Below are positions 17,960 to 27,508 of a stretch of 64,000 nt of DNA, in pieces (positions within the stretch are counted from its first letter, which is position 1; each line of letters opens with the position of its first letter). The DNA comes from Francisella sp. LA112445 (GTDB taxonomy: Bacteria; Pseudomonadota; Gammaproteobacteria; Francisellales; Francisellaceae): the NCBI RefSeq assembly GCF_012224145.1, contig NZ_CP041030.1:558001-622000 (forward strand), in the 5' to 3' direction. The notes under the pieces were generated by a model, which was not told where the DNA came from, made no database searches, and worked only from the letters and a program-made list of their open reading frames with translations. The translations under genes were made by a program, and so were the position numbers.

Positions 17960-19839
17960 TGTGTGGTATTGCTGGTTTTTGTGACTTTAGTAAAAGGTCA
18001 GATTTTGAAACATTAGTTAAAATGACGGATGCTCTTCATCATAGAGGACCTGATGATAGCGGATATAGTTTTTATAAAAGTGAAATTACTAATTTGGGTC
18101 TAGGACATAGAAGGCTTTCTATATTAGATCTCTCTGCTCATGGACATCAACCTATGAGTTTCCAGGATTTGGAAATTATTTTTAATGGTGAAGTATATAA
18201 TTTTAATGAGGTTGCAGAGGAACTTAAAAAAGATGGTTACGTTTTTGATTCATATAGTGATACAGAGGTATTATTAAAAGCTTATCATAAGTGGGGTATA
18301 AAAGCAGTTGATAAGTTTAATGGTATGTTTTCAATAGTTATTTATGATAAAAAATATGAAAAGTTAATCTTATTAAGAGATCGTGCTGGAGTAAAACCTT
18401 TTTATTATTACTCTAATGATGGGTTAATTATGTTTGCGAGTGAATTGAAAAGTTTTCATGAACATCAGTGTTTTAAGAAAGAAATAGATTTAGATAGTGT
18501 TGCTAGATTTTTGCAGTTAGGATATATTCCTGAACCTTATAGTATTTTTAAAAACACCTTCAAACTGAAAGCTGGACATTATGCTGAACTTAATTTTAAA
18601 ACTCAAAAACTAGTAGTGAAAAAGTATTGGGATGCTATAGATTTTTATAATATGCCTAAACTTGATTTATCTGAGACTGAAGCTATTTTAGAAACAGAAA
18701 AACTATTGCAATCTGCTTTTGAGTATCGAATGGTATCTGATGTTCCCGTAGGTGTATTTCTAAGTGGTGGATATGATAGTAGTGTTGTAACAGCTCTTCT
18801 TCAACACGAAAGAAAAGAGAGGCTAAAAACATTTACAATAGGTTTTTATGAAGATAAGTATAATGAGGCTCCTTACGCAAAAAGAGTCGCTGAGTATTTA
18901 GGTACAGATCATACTGAGCATTATTGCTCAATTAAAGAAGCTCTTGATATTTTCCCCCAGCTAGTAGAAATATATGATGAGCCTTTTGGTGATGCATCGG
19001 CAATTCCTACAATACTTGTTAGTAAAATAGCTGAAAGTAAAGTTAAAGTAAGTCTTAGTGCTGATGGTGGCGATGAAATATTTGGAGGTTATGGGAAATA
19101 TCTATCTAATTTAGAGAGACAATCGAGGATTATTTCAAAATTTAAATTCTTAGGAGATAAAAATATAAATAAAATAGCTAGTTTCATTCAAGGTAAAGGT
19201 TTGACAAAAGATATATTTTTTGAAAATAAAATTGCGAAGCTATCTTTTGAAAATAGCATTGAATTGCAAAAACTTATACCATATTTCTCTACTCCTATTT
19301 CAAATGAGAGGCTAATAAAAGGTTACAAATACCAAAGAGTTAAATCAAACTTTGATGATATTTTTAAGCTGAATAGTACTCTTGACTCTTTTGATAAGAT
19401 GTTTGCGATAGACTACAAAACATATATGAGTGACGATATTCTTCATAAAGTAGATAGAGCTACTATGAGTGTAGGCCTTGAAGGTCGTGAGCCATTGCTA
19501 GACTATAGAATCATAGAATTTGTATCAAGACTTCCAAGTGGAGTGAAAATAAAAAATGGTAATACGAAGTGGCTGCTAAAACAAGTTGCGTATAGATATC
19601 TTCCTAAAGAAATAATGGATAGACCTAAAATGGGGTTTGGAATTCCAGTTAATGAATGGTTGAAAAATGATCTTAGAGATTATGTGGAGGAGTATTTATC
19701 GGAAAAATATGATGATATTTTTTATGGAAAAGAACTGGAGAGAATAAAAAAATTATTTTTTGCAGATAGACTAAATTATGCATTTATTTGGAATATAGTA
19801 ATATTCCAGATGTGGTATAAACGATGGATGATAAAATAA
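17959..19839 (+). CDS. AsnB-like glutamine-dependent amidotransferase, copy 2
   Basis: 626 aa from ATG 17959, chosen so that the mature protein starts MCGIAGF with Cys2 as glutaminase nucleophile (an in-frame GTG lies one codon earlier). HRGPDDSGY and the PP-loop SGGYDS (Ser 269) are intact. ADGGDEIFGGY in the synthetase half is standard. Probably amidates a uronic acid. Downstream is a 142-bp gap (19840-19981) with no gene. Confidence 0.85.
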   Translation: MCGIAGFCDFSKRSDFETLVKMTDALHHRGPDDSGYSFYKSEITNLGLGHRRLSILDLSAHGHQPMSFQDLEIIFNGEVYNFNEVAEELKKDGYVFDSYSDTEVLLKAYHKWGIKAVDKFNGMFSIVIYDKKYEKLILLRDRAGVKPFYYYSNDGLIMFASELKSFHEHQCFKKEIDLDSVARFLQLGYIPEPYSIFKNTFKLKAGHYAELNFKTQKLVVKKYWDAIDFYNMPKLDLSETEAILETEKLLQSAFEYRMVSDVPVGVFLSGGYDSSVVTALLQHERKERLKTFTIGFYEDKYNEAPYAKRVAEYLGTDHTEHYCSIKEALDIFPQLVEIYDEPFGDASAIPTILVSKIAESKVKVSLSADGGDEIFGGYGKYLSNLERQSRIISKFKFLGDKNINKIASFIQGKGLTKDIFFENKIAKLSFENSIELQKLIPYFSTPISNERLIKGYKYQRVKSNFDDIFKLNSTLDSFDKMFAIDYKTYMSDDILHKVDRATMSVGLEGREPLLDYRIIEFVSRLPSGVKIKNGNTKWLLKQVAYRYLPKEIMDRPKMGFGIPVNEWLKNDLRDYVEEYLSEKYDDIFYGKELERIKKLFFADRLNYAFIWNIVIFQMWYKRWMIK

Positions 19840-19981
19840 ATAAGTTATTTAATAAGATCTCTTGTTTAAAAAGTTTTTTAAAAAAATATACTTATAATGT
19901 TGCTTAAGTTATTATAATCAACTAGATGAGCATAATACAATATTAAAGTATATGAAGTTAATGTGAGATTAATAGTTTTGT

Positions 19982-21334
19982 ATGAAGACAATTATAAGAA
20001 AATTAAGTGGTGAAGAGTTTTTATTTAATGATCTAGAAGTTATCAAGATCTTATGTATTATATTTATATTTTTATCGCTATTTTTTGCATTTTTTGATAT
20101 TGAGGTATTTATTTTAAACTTATTATTATTATTTTTGACGTTGCTTTTTATAAAAGATAGATCTTTACTGAAATTAATAACTTTAATTTTACTGATATAT
20201 TCTGTAAATAATGCATTACAATACTATCTACAAATAGATGCTTCTATTTATAAGCCTATTTATTCTGATGAAACATTTTTTTATAAAGTTTATAGGTTAA
20301 ATAGCTTTAGTTTTGAACAGGTTTTTAATAGTGTAGGAGACTCTAGCTCCCCATTAATTATTTATGTAATGAGTACTATATCATTATTTGTAGAAACTCT
20401 CGGTGGGAATGTGAGTATATTATTTCTAAAGCAGATAATTATAAGCATAAGTGTAATAAATATTATTTTTGTTTATAAGATAATTAATTTTTATTTTAAT
20501 AAAAATGACTCATTTAAGTTAGCACTAATTTATTCTTTGCTATCTTTCCAATTTGTTATTTCTACATTATTATTAAGAGATCAATTTGTTGCTTTGAGTT
20601 TTTCTATGTTTTTCTATTTATATCTTAAAGAGAATTCTTGGAAGCCTTTATTATTTATGATTTTAATTATAGTTGCTTCATTCTTTATGAGATATCAAAC
20701 GGGCCTTTTTTTAATAGTATTTTTATTAGGATATATGTTTAATTTTTTAAGAGTCAAAGCATTATTTTTTTTCCTCTTAGTATTTAGTATCGTTTTGTAT
20801 TTTAAAATAAGTTGGATCATAGGTTATTTAAGTCCTAAAATAGAAGGCTATTCTAATTTGGTTCATCTACAAGCAGCTCCTGACTCATTAGGTAGAGTTT
20901 TATATGACTTACCATATGGTTTAAATTACTTAGTGCTTAGTTTTTTCTCTCAAATACAACCATTTCCTGTTTGGGCTATTCTAAATAACTCATCAATGAA
21001 TTTTATTTTCAAGATTAGTTATATATTGTCAAGTGTGTTTTGGTACTTTGTTTTTATGTCTCTTCTATTTGGTATTCTTCGTTATAAGTTATTATTTAAT
21101 CTTGATAAGAAATTATTAACTTTACTGCTTATTTCTTTTTTATATATAGCATTAGCGTCATCTATGGCAAGTGATATTAGAAGACTTTATATAGTTTATC
21201 CTATATTTTTTTTGTCAAGTAGTTATTCTTATATTTTTCTTATTAAGCGTAAAAAAAATTATATGTTTTTTGCAGTTCTTTCATATCTATTTTTAATTTT
21301 TGTATATTTATTACTAAAGTTATTGGTATTTTGA
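19982..21334 (+). CDS. Polytopic membrane protein, probable O-antigen polymerase (Wzy)
   Basis: 450 aa, extremely hydrophobic, about 10-12 transmembrane segments with a large polar loop near the C-terminal third (about residues 280-330), the usual Wzy plan. No sequence motif proves the function; the call rests on topology, cluster position and the absence of another polymerase candidate in the window. The next gene follows after 1 nt. Confidence 0.65.
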   Translation: MKTIIRKLSGEEFLFNDLEVIKILCIIFIFLSLFFAFFDIEVFILNLLLLFLTLLFIKDRSLLKLITLILLIYSVNNALQYYLQIDASIYKPIYSDETFFYKVYRLNSFSFEQVFNSVGDSSSPLIIYVMSTISLFVETLGGNVSILFLKQIIISISVINIIFVYKIINFYFNKNDSFKLALIYSLLSFQFVISTLLLRDQFVALSFSMFFYLYLKENSWKPLLFMILIIVASFFMRYQTGLFLIVFLLGYMFNFLRVKALFFFLLVFSIVLYFKISWIIGYLSPKIEGYSNLVHLQAAPDSLGRVLYDLPYGLNYLVLSFFSQIQPFPVWAILNNSSMNFIFKISYILSSVFWYFVFMSLLFGILRYKLLFNLDKKLLTLLLISFLYIALASSMASDIRRLYIVYPIFFLSSSYSYIFLIKRKKNYMFFAVLSYLFLIFVYLLLKLLVF

Positions 21335-21335
21335 T

Positions 21336-22409
21336 ATGGGAAAAATTAAATTACTATTCGTTTTGCCTACTTTAAATATAGGTGGTGCAGAAAAAGTAAC
21401 GGTAAATATTATAAATAGTCTGGATGTTAAAATATTTGATATACATCTAATTGTAATAGATAATAGGTATAAAAACTTAGAGACTTTAATAAATCAAAAT
21501 GTAAATATAAAATATTTAAATATTATAAAGACAAGAAAAGCTTTTCTTAAGTTGGCTAAGGAGATTTTACTACTCAAACCAGATATTGTTTTTAGTAGCC
21601 TAAATAGAACAAATATATTAGTTTTACTGATTAATATTATATATAGATCTTTTAAAGTGATTATCCGAGAGCCAAGTATGCCTTCTGTTCAAGTACGTAA
21701 TGGATACATGTCATCAAAGATGAAATTTATAATCAAGCTTTTATACCCATTTGCCGAAAGAGTTATTGCTCAAACAGAGTATATGAAAAGAGATATTGAA
21801 ATGGCATATAAAATAGATGCAAAGAAAGTGATTGTTGCTAGTAATCCAATAGATAAAGTATATATACAAAAAAGCATATGTACGGAAAAAAATCCGTTTG
21901 AAGAATATAGAGCTAGGATTAATTGTGTATATGTTGGAAGACTAAGTGATGAAAAAAATCCTTTATTTTTAATAGAAGCTTTTAATAAAGTTATTAAGGA
22001 AGATAAAAAATTTCATCTATACATTATTGGAGATGGATATTTAAAAGAGGATGTTTTAATAACTATTAAGGCATTAAGAATTGAGAAAAATATAACGATG
22101 TTAGGTTTCAAAGACAATCCTTATCCATATATAAAGTATGCAGATATGGTTTTGTTATGCTCTAAATGGGAGGGTATGCCAAATGTTGTAATAGAGTCTA
22201 TGTTTTTAAATACTCCTGTAGTATCAACTTTGTCAACATTAGCATTAAGTGATTTGGTTGTTCATGGACAAACAGGCTACTTGGTAAAAAAATATAATAT
22301 AGACGATTTTTCAAAAGCAGTTTTAGATTTTGACCAATTAGAATGTAAATTTACAGATTTCGAAATGTTCGATTTTAATAAGTTTTTTACAAGTATTAAA
22401 AATTTATAG
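21336..22409 (+). CDS. Glycosyltransferase, GT4 family
   Basis: 357 aa. The N-terminal LNIGGAEKVT is the GT4 signature (GGAE), followed by the donor-site block YVGRLSDEKNP around residue 200 and the E-x7-E-like SKWEGMPNVVIESM. A retaining GT-B enzyme transferring a nucleotide-activated sugar to the lipid-linked O-unit. Followed by a 78-87-bp spacer with an AAAGGAG ribosome site for the next gene. Confidence 0.85.
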   Translation: MGKIKLLFVLPTLNIGGAEKVTVNIINSLDVKIFDIHLIVIDNRYKNLETLINQNVNIKYLNIIKTRKAFLKLAKEILLLKPDIVFSSLNRTNILVLLINIIYRSFKVIIREPSMPSVQVRNGYMSSKMKFIIKLLYPFAERVIAQTEYMKRDIEMAYKIDAKKVIVASNPIDKVYIQKSICTEKNPFEEYRARINCVYVGRLSDEKNPLFLIEAFNKVIKEDKKFHLYIIGDGYLKEDVLITIKALRIEKNITMLGFKDNPYPYIKYADMVLLCSKWEGMPNVVIESMFLNTPVVSTLSTLALSDLVVHGQTGYLVKKYNIDDFSKAVLDFDQLECKFTDFEMFDFNKFFTSIKNL

Positions 22410-22496
22410 ATAGGCGGGTTAATCTATATGGGCTTATAGATGGTTAATTATGTGGGTAAATTGATCTTTAAATTTTAGTCAAAGGAGTTGTTTCAT

Positions 22497-24401
22497 ATGT
22501 GTGGAATTCTTGGTTTTATATCTGGTAATGATTTTGATGGTGAGTCATTGATTAGCACGTTTAAAAATTCTTTAAATGTAATTGATCATAGAGGCCCTGA
22601 TGATAGAGGTGTTTTTTTTAATAATAAAGTAATTTTTGGGCAAACAAGACTAAGTATACATGACTTGAGTGATGCTGGACATCAACCTATGATATGTAAA
22701 CAAACAGGTGTTGTTCTAATTTATAATGGAGAGATTTATAATTTTAGGGACTTAAGGAAAGAGCTTGAAAGTAAAGGAGCTACTTTTGAAAGTGACTCTG
22801 ATACTGAGGTTTTACTAAAAGGTTATACTTATAATGGTTTAAATATTATAAACCAAATAGATGGGATGTTTGCTTTTTCAATTTATGATCCTCGTACTAA
22901 TATGGTTTATATTGCTAGAGATAGAGTTGGAATAAAACCGTTATATTTATATAAATATAAAGATACTATAACTTTTTCCTCTGAGATAAAAGCATTAAAA
23001 CATTTTTGTGATAATCGATTAAATATAGTTGATTTACAAGGATTATCAGAATATATGTGGTATGGAAATGCTTTAGGGAGAAATACTTTATATAAGAATA
23101 TTAAGAAAGTATTGCCAGGATCTTTCATATCTTATAATCTTAAAACAAAAGATCTACAAGAAAAAATATATTTTGGATACTCTAATATTCAACTAAATAA
23201 AACTATTTCATTTGATGAGTCAAAAGATAAGATTAGGCAATTATTAATAAAAGCTGTAGGGAAACAGCTCTCTAGTGATGTTCCGATAGGAGCTCTTTTA
23301 AGTGGAGGTATTGACTCTTCATCAATAGTTTCTATAGCATCAAGAGAGTATGGGTCTAAGCTCAATACATATACAGCTAAATTTGATTTTGACATTAATG
23401 GATCATCAGAAGCTCCAATTGCTGCTAGGTTAGCTAAAGATCTTAGTACAAATCATAATGAAATATATATTAAAGGAGGAATGATACCAGAACTTCTTGA
23501 GAGTATGGTAGGTATCCATGATGAACCTTTTGCAGATGCTGCAAATTTGCCATTATATTTGATATCTAGAGAGTTAAAAAAGGATGTAACAGTTGTTTTA
23601 CAGGGAGATGGAGGTGATGAGATCTTTGCTGGTTATAATAGATATATGATGTTATCACAATATCAAATGTATACTTGTTTATCTAAAGCTTTAAATCCTT
23701 TAAAATTCATTTTAGCTAGATTTTCAGGATTAAATTCAAAACTTAGGATTTTAGACATCTTTAATAACAATGATCTTTACATGAAGATGGCGCTATTGCT
23801 TACTACAGAAACTATTAAAAACTGCCCAATTAAAAGAATTTTTAATAATGATTTTATTAGAAAGATCAATTTTGCTGTAAATCCTTTTTTAGAGTATGAA
23901 AGGTCTCTATCAAATGTTAATAATAATCAAGATCTAATAAATAAAATGCTCTTTGTAGATATGCAAAATATACTTCCAAATACATTCTTAGAGAAAGTTG
24001 ATAAGCCCACTATGTCAAATAGTATAGAGGTTAGAGTCCCCTTTCTTGATCATGATTTAATGGATTTTGCTATGTCTATACCAGGAGACTTTAAGGTTAA
24101 AAAAAGAGATAAAAAATTTCTTTTAAAGTCTTCGATGAGGGGACTAGTGCCAGATTATATATTAGATGGACCCAAAAAAGGGTTTAGTGTACCCTATGCT
24201 TATTGGCTTAAAAATGATTGTAGAGATATTTTATATTATTATATAGATTATATCTCTTATTATTATGCAGAGATATTTGATAAGAATAAACTTCTTTCAT
24301 TAGCAAATGATCATTGTGCAGGAAGTTTTGATAACGGCTTTATCTTATGGAAGTTCTTAAACCTTGCTATATGGTTAAAAAAAGAGAAGGTGTTTATATG
24401 A
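22497..24401 (+). CDS. AsnB-like glutamine-dependent amidotransferase, copy 3
   Basis: 634 aa from ATG 22497 (MCGILGF; Cys2 nucleophile), preceded by AAAGGAG. HRGPDDRGV and the PP-loop SGGIDSS (Ser 269) are present; QGDGGDEIFAGY follows. Same spacing of glutaminase and synthetase motifs as copy 2, but the sequences diverge, so this is not a recent duplicate. Third amidotransferase of the locus; together they could amidate different uronic acids. Confidence 0.85.
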   Translation: MCGILGFISGNDFDGESLISTFKNSLNVIDHRGPDDRGVFFNNKVIFGQTRLSIHDLSDAGHQPMICKQTGVVLIYNGEIYNFRDLRKELESKGATFESDSDTEVLLKGYTYNGLNIINQIDGMFAFSIYDPRTNMVYIARDRVGIKPLYLYKYKDTITFSSEIKALKHFCDNRLNIVDLQGLSEYMWYGNALGRNTLYKNIKKVLPGSFISYNLKTKDLQEKIYFGYSNIQLNKTISFDESKDKIRQLLIKAVGKQLSSDVPIGALLSGGIDSSSIVSIASREYGSKLNTYTAKFDFDINGSSEAPIAARLAKDLSTNHNEIYIKGGMIPELLESMVGIHDEPFADAANLPLYLISRELKKDVTVVLQGDGGDEIFAGYNRYMMLSQYQMYTCLSKALNPLKFILARFSGLNSKLRILDIFNNNDLYMKMALLLTTETIKNCPIKRIFNNDFIRKINFAVNPFLEYERSLSNVNNNQDLINKMLFVDMQNILPNTFLEKVDKPTMSNSIEVRVPFLDHDLMDFAMSIPGDFKVKKRDKKFLLKSSMRGLVPDYILDGPKKGFSVPYAYWLKNDCRDILYYYIDYISYYYAEIFDKNKLLSLANDHCAGSFDNGFILWKFLNLAIWLKKEKVFI

Positions 24402-25480
24402 AATTAGTTATTGTAGGTCCATCACCGAGTAGTGATGTTAATCAGCATGCAGGTGGACAGTTAACTGCAGTTAGGCTACTTAAAAAGGTATTAGACGAGC
24501 AGAATACTTGCTATAAAATTGTAGATACGTCAAAAAATAATTTTCCTAAGCCTAATTTTTTTATACAAATTATTAAATCGCTCAAGAATATGCTTTTTTA
24601 TTTCTATTTAATAATCTTTTATCGTCCTAGAGGCTGTATTATATTTGCAAGTTCTGGTTATAGTTTTTTTGAAAAGTCTTTATATGCATTGATTTCCAGA
24701 ACGTTTAGAGTTAATACTATTTTGTCAGTTCGTTCAGGACATTTTATAGATGAATGTCAACATTCTAAAATTAATTCTATAAGAAATATATTTTTGAAAT
24801 TTCCAAATATTATTATAGCTCAAGGTACTGATTGGAAACGCTTTTATAGTGAAAAATTTGGTCTGAGCAGTAATGTGGTAATTATTCCAAATTGGGTTGA
24901 TATTGAAGAGTCAAATGGTGTAGAAACACGCTCTTTTATTGGCAAAGATAATGAGTTTATTAAGGTATTGTTTTGTGGTTGGATGGTTGAAAAAAAAGGC
25001 GTTTTGGACCTCCTAGATGTTGCTATTAAGTTAAGTAATAAAAATATTCAATTTATCTTTGCAGGAGGGGGCACTTTATATGATTTTACTAAAGAAAAAG
25101 TGAAGTCATTAGGTTTGTCAGATAGTATTAAAATACTAGGGTGGCAATCTAAAGAGCAATTAGATGTACTTTATAACGACGCTGATATATTTGTATTGCC
25201 TTCATATGCGGAAGGTTTTCCTAATGCTGTATTAGAGGCAATGTCTTTTAAGTTGCCAATTATTGCAACAAAAGTAGGAGCAATACCTGACTCTGTAATA
25301 GATAATTTAAATGGTTTTTGTATAACTCCAGGTGATTCTGAGCAATTAGAACAAAAAGTATTATTTTTGTCTAGTTCAAAATTAGTTAGATTAAAATTTG
25401 GTCAAAAATCATATGAGTTACTTAAACAAAATCATGATTTATATAAGAATATATCTAAATTATTAGTTCTTTTTGAGTAA
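24398..25480 (+). CDS. Glycosyltransferase, GT4 family
   Basis: 360 aa from ATG 24398, which overlaps the previous stop (ATGA) and gives a proper Rossmann start (KLVIVGPSPSS). The upstream in-frame ATG at 24347 would lie deep inside the previous gene. The N-terminal AGGQLTAVRL matches the GT4 nucleotide-sugar region, and YAEGFPNAVLEAM is the classical donor-site E-x7-E. Last gene of the O-antigen cluster before IS debris. Confidence 0.85.
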   Translation: MKLVIVGPSPSSDVNQHAGGQLTAVRLLKKVLDEQNTCYKIVDTSKNNFPKPNFFIQIIKSLKNMLFYFYLIIFYRPRGCIIFASSGYSFFEKSLYALISRTFRVNTILSVRSGHFIDECQHSKINSIRNIFLKFPNIIIAQGTDWKRFYSEKFGLSSNVVIIPNWVDIEESNGVETRSFIGKDNEFIKVLFCGWMVEKKGVLDLLDVAIKLSNKNIQFIFAGGGTLYDFTKEKVKSLGLSDSIKILGWQSKEQLDVLYNDADIFVLPSYAEGFPNAVLEAMSFKLPIIATKVGAIPDSVIDNLNGFCITPGDSEQLEQKVLFLSSSKLVRLKFGQKSYELLKQNHDLYKNISKLLVLFE

Positions 25481-25519
25481 TACATTTTTTTACAATTTTA
25501 AGAAGCCTATAGATTTTGC

Positions 25520-26210
25520 GAATAAAAAATTATCTAAGCGCTAGCTAAAGCTACAAATCCAAGAAAAGTAGCTCAAGTTTTATCAAATCTAAAGGAAACC
25601 TTTCTAAAATGCTTAATTCTGGAAAAAAGTTCACAATCAAAAGTCTTTATTTATATATATGCCAATTGATATTATAGTTTTCTCTAGTAGGAATTATAGG
25701 CTTATTTATATTTTTTCAAGGAATTTTATGTTCTCTTTAGAAAAAAATGTTTAATCAGCAAAAATATAAGCTTTTCTTATCCCCTATAAAAGTTCTTGCG
25801 AAGGTAGAGTATAATGAACATTACCCGTGGTTATTATGAATCTCACAGGATTACTAAAGCATCTGAGAAGGATTGCTCTTTGTTGTTAGACCACCAATAC
25901 TTATAACTAGTACAATTAACTTGATTATCATTTATTTCATAGTCACTAGCACATGCATGTGTTTTGACAGATAGTGAACCTATCATAAACTATTGTGAAT
26001 CAATATTTGAAACAAGAGTCATTAAATCATTCCAGATTCCTTGTTTAGTCGAATATCTATAATGCCTATGCATAGCTCTAATATTGTACTATACTCTTTA
26101 TGAAAGTATTTCCATTGAGCACCTTTTTAGAATATAAAAGATTGCTTCTATAATTTTTCTAAGCTTGACTGTGTCTTATGTATGTAAGTCTTTTTGATTT
26201 GTAAGAAAAG
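25520..26210 (-). pseudogene. Decayed IS5-family transposase relic
   Basis: No open frame, but stretches align by eye with the minus-strand transposase of the intact IS5 copy at 26436-27297. For example, 25575-25660 matches the region coding for FFSKIKHFRRVFSRF, 25930-25960 matches the ACATG region, and 26100-26200 matches the start-proximal part. Many substitutions and indels mark it as an older, different IS5 insertion. The remaining bases to 26435 hold nothing I can identify. Confidence 0.65.
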
Positions 26211-26435
26211 TTGAAATTTTTGACCAATTTAATTCTGATATACAATATTCCATATATATTAAGTGTATTATTTCTTTCGCAAAACTATTTAAATATACTT
26301 AACATGTTTATACAAAAAAATTGTTAATTAGCCAATGAAAATTTCATCTGTTCTAAATTGGTTAACTACCTAAAATAAGTAATTAGTAAATATCTGTAAA
26401 TTCTTATCTCAACAATTACATTAATACAAATATTA

Positions 26436-27297
26436 GGTTCTGTGCACAAAAATAAATTCTCATCGAAGCCAAATAAAAGTACAAGCTAATTTAATCATAC
26501 CCAGATATGCTGAAATGGTTTTATCAAACCTAGAAAATACTCTTCTAAAATGCTTAATTTTAGAAAAGAAATTCTCTATCAAATGTCTTTCTTTGTATAT
26601 TTGAATATCAAAATCTATAGGGTTTATAGTATTTGATTTGCAGGGAATAACAGCTTCAGAGGATATATTTTGAATATGTTCTCTAATTTCATTAGAGTGA
26701 TATGCTCTATCAGCGATAACTTTTGTATTATATACCTTCTGTAGTAGGTCTATTGCCACTTTACTATCATGAGTTTTACCTTCTGACAGTAATACTTCCA
26801 GCGGGTTGCCTAAAGCATCGGTCATAGCATGAATCTTGGTGGTTACTCCACCAACTGATCTACCAATTGCTTGGTTATCATTCTTGTCATATCCTGTAGC
26901 ACAGGCATGTGCTCTTGCTATCGTTGAGTCAAGCATAACTTCTTGTAAATCAGGATTTTGCACTGACTTAAATAATTTAGAGAATATGTCTTTATCACAC
27001 CAATCCTTAAAACGCTTATGTATTGATCTATATTTACCATAATAAAATGGTAACATTCTCCATTGGTAGCCTGTACGTAATACATAAAATACTGCTTCAA
27101 TAAACAGTCTTAATTTGTCTTCATCATTGGTATGTATACCTTTTTGTGATTTTAAGAATAATAAAATACTTGACCAGAATACTTCTTTTATATGATAATG
27201 CATTTGCTAAACCCTTGGTATTTATTGTCTTTCAACTTCTAAATAACAACGGTTTAGCTATTTTCAATCTAATTTAGCTTTTTTTGTGCACAGAACC
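26436..27297 (-). mobile_element. IS5-family insertion sequence (ISFtu2-like), copy 1
   Basis: 862-bp element bounded by 17-bp inverted repeats GGTTCTGTGCACAAAAA. It is flanked by TA on both sides, consistent with a 2-bp target duplication. One transposase gene on the minus strand. Nearly identical to copies at 30598-31458 and 54786-55647. Confidence 0.93.
26460..27203 (-). CDS. IS5-family transposase (ISFtu2-like), copy 1
   Basis: 247-aa DDE transposase. The catalytic residues lie in LDSTIARAH, IADRAYHSNE and ERHLIENFFSKIKHFRR. The single uninterrupted frame suggests it is functional. Differs from copy 2 by one visible residue (LGM versus LGI near the C-terminus) and from copy 3 by two near the middle. 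Confidence 0.93.
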   Translation of the reverse strand: MHYHIKEVFWSSILLFLKSQKGIHTNDEDKLRLFIEAVFYVLRTGYQWRMLPFYYGKYRSIHKRFKDWCDKDIFSKLFKSVQNPDLQEVMLDSTIARAHACATGYDKNDNQAIGRSVGGVTTKIHAMTDALGNPLEVLLSEGKTHDSKVAIDLLQKVYNTKVIADRAYHSNEIREHIQNISSEAVIPCKSNTINPIDFDIQIYKERHLIENFFSKIKHFRRVFSRFDKTISAYLGMIKLACTFIWLR

Positions 27298-27508
27298 TAA
27301 TGAATTAAGAAAATAATATAAAATTTTCTTGTAGTTTTTTATGAATTATAATTAGTTTTAATCTGTATCAAATCTAGTGGTAGGGAGTAGGAGTATATGA
27401 TATTCAAAACTATTATGACTTAATAGTTTTGAAAAATATTTAATTTGTTGAATATTCTTGATTTCTATATAATTAATGAATATTAAAATTGTTTAAGTAT
27501 TTTTAGAA

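Noticed and set aside
26836-27042. Plus-strand frame of 68 aa inside IS5 copy 1 (and the same in copies 2 and 3).
   Set aside because: It is antisense to the conserved transposase and is repeated only because the IS is repeated.
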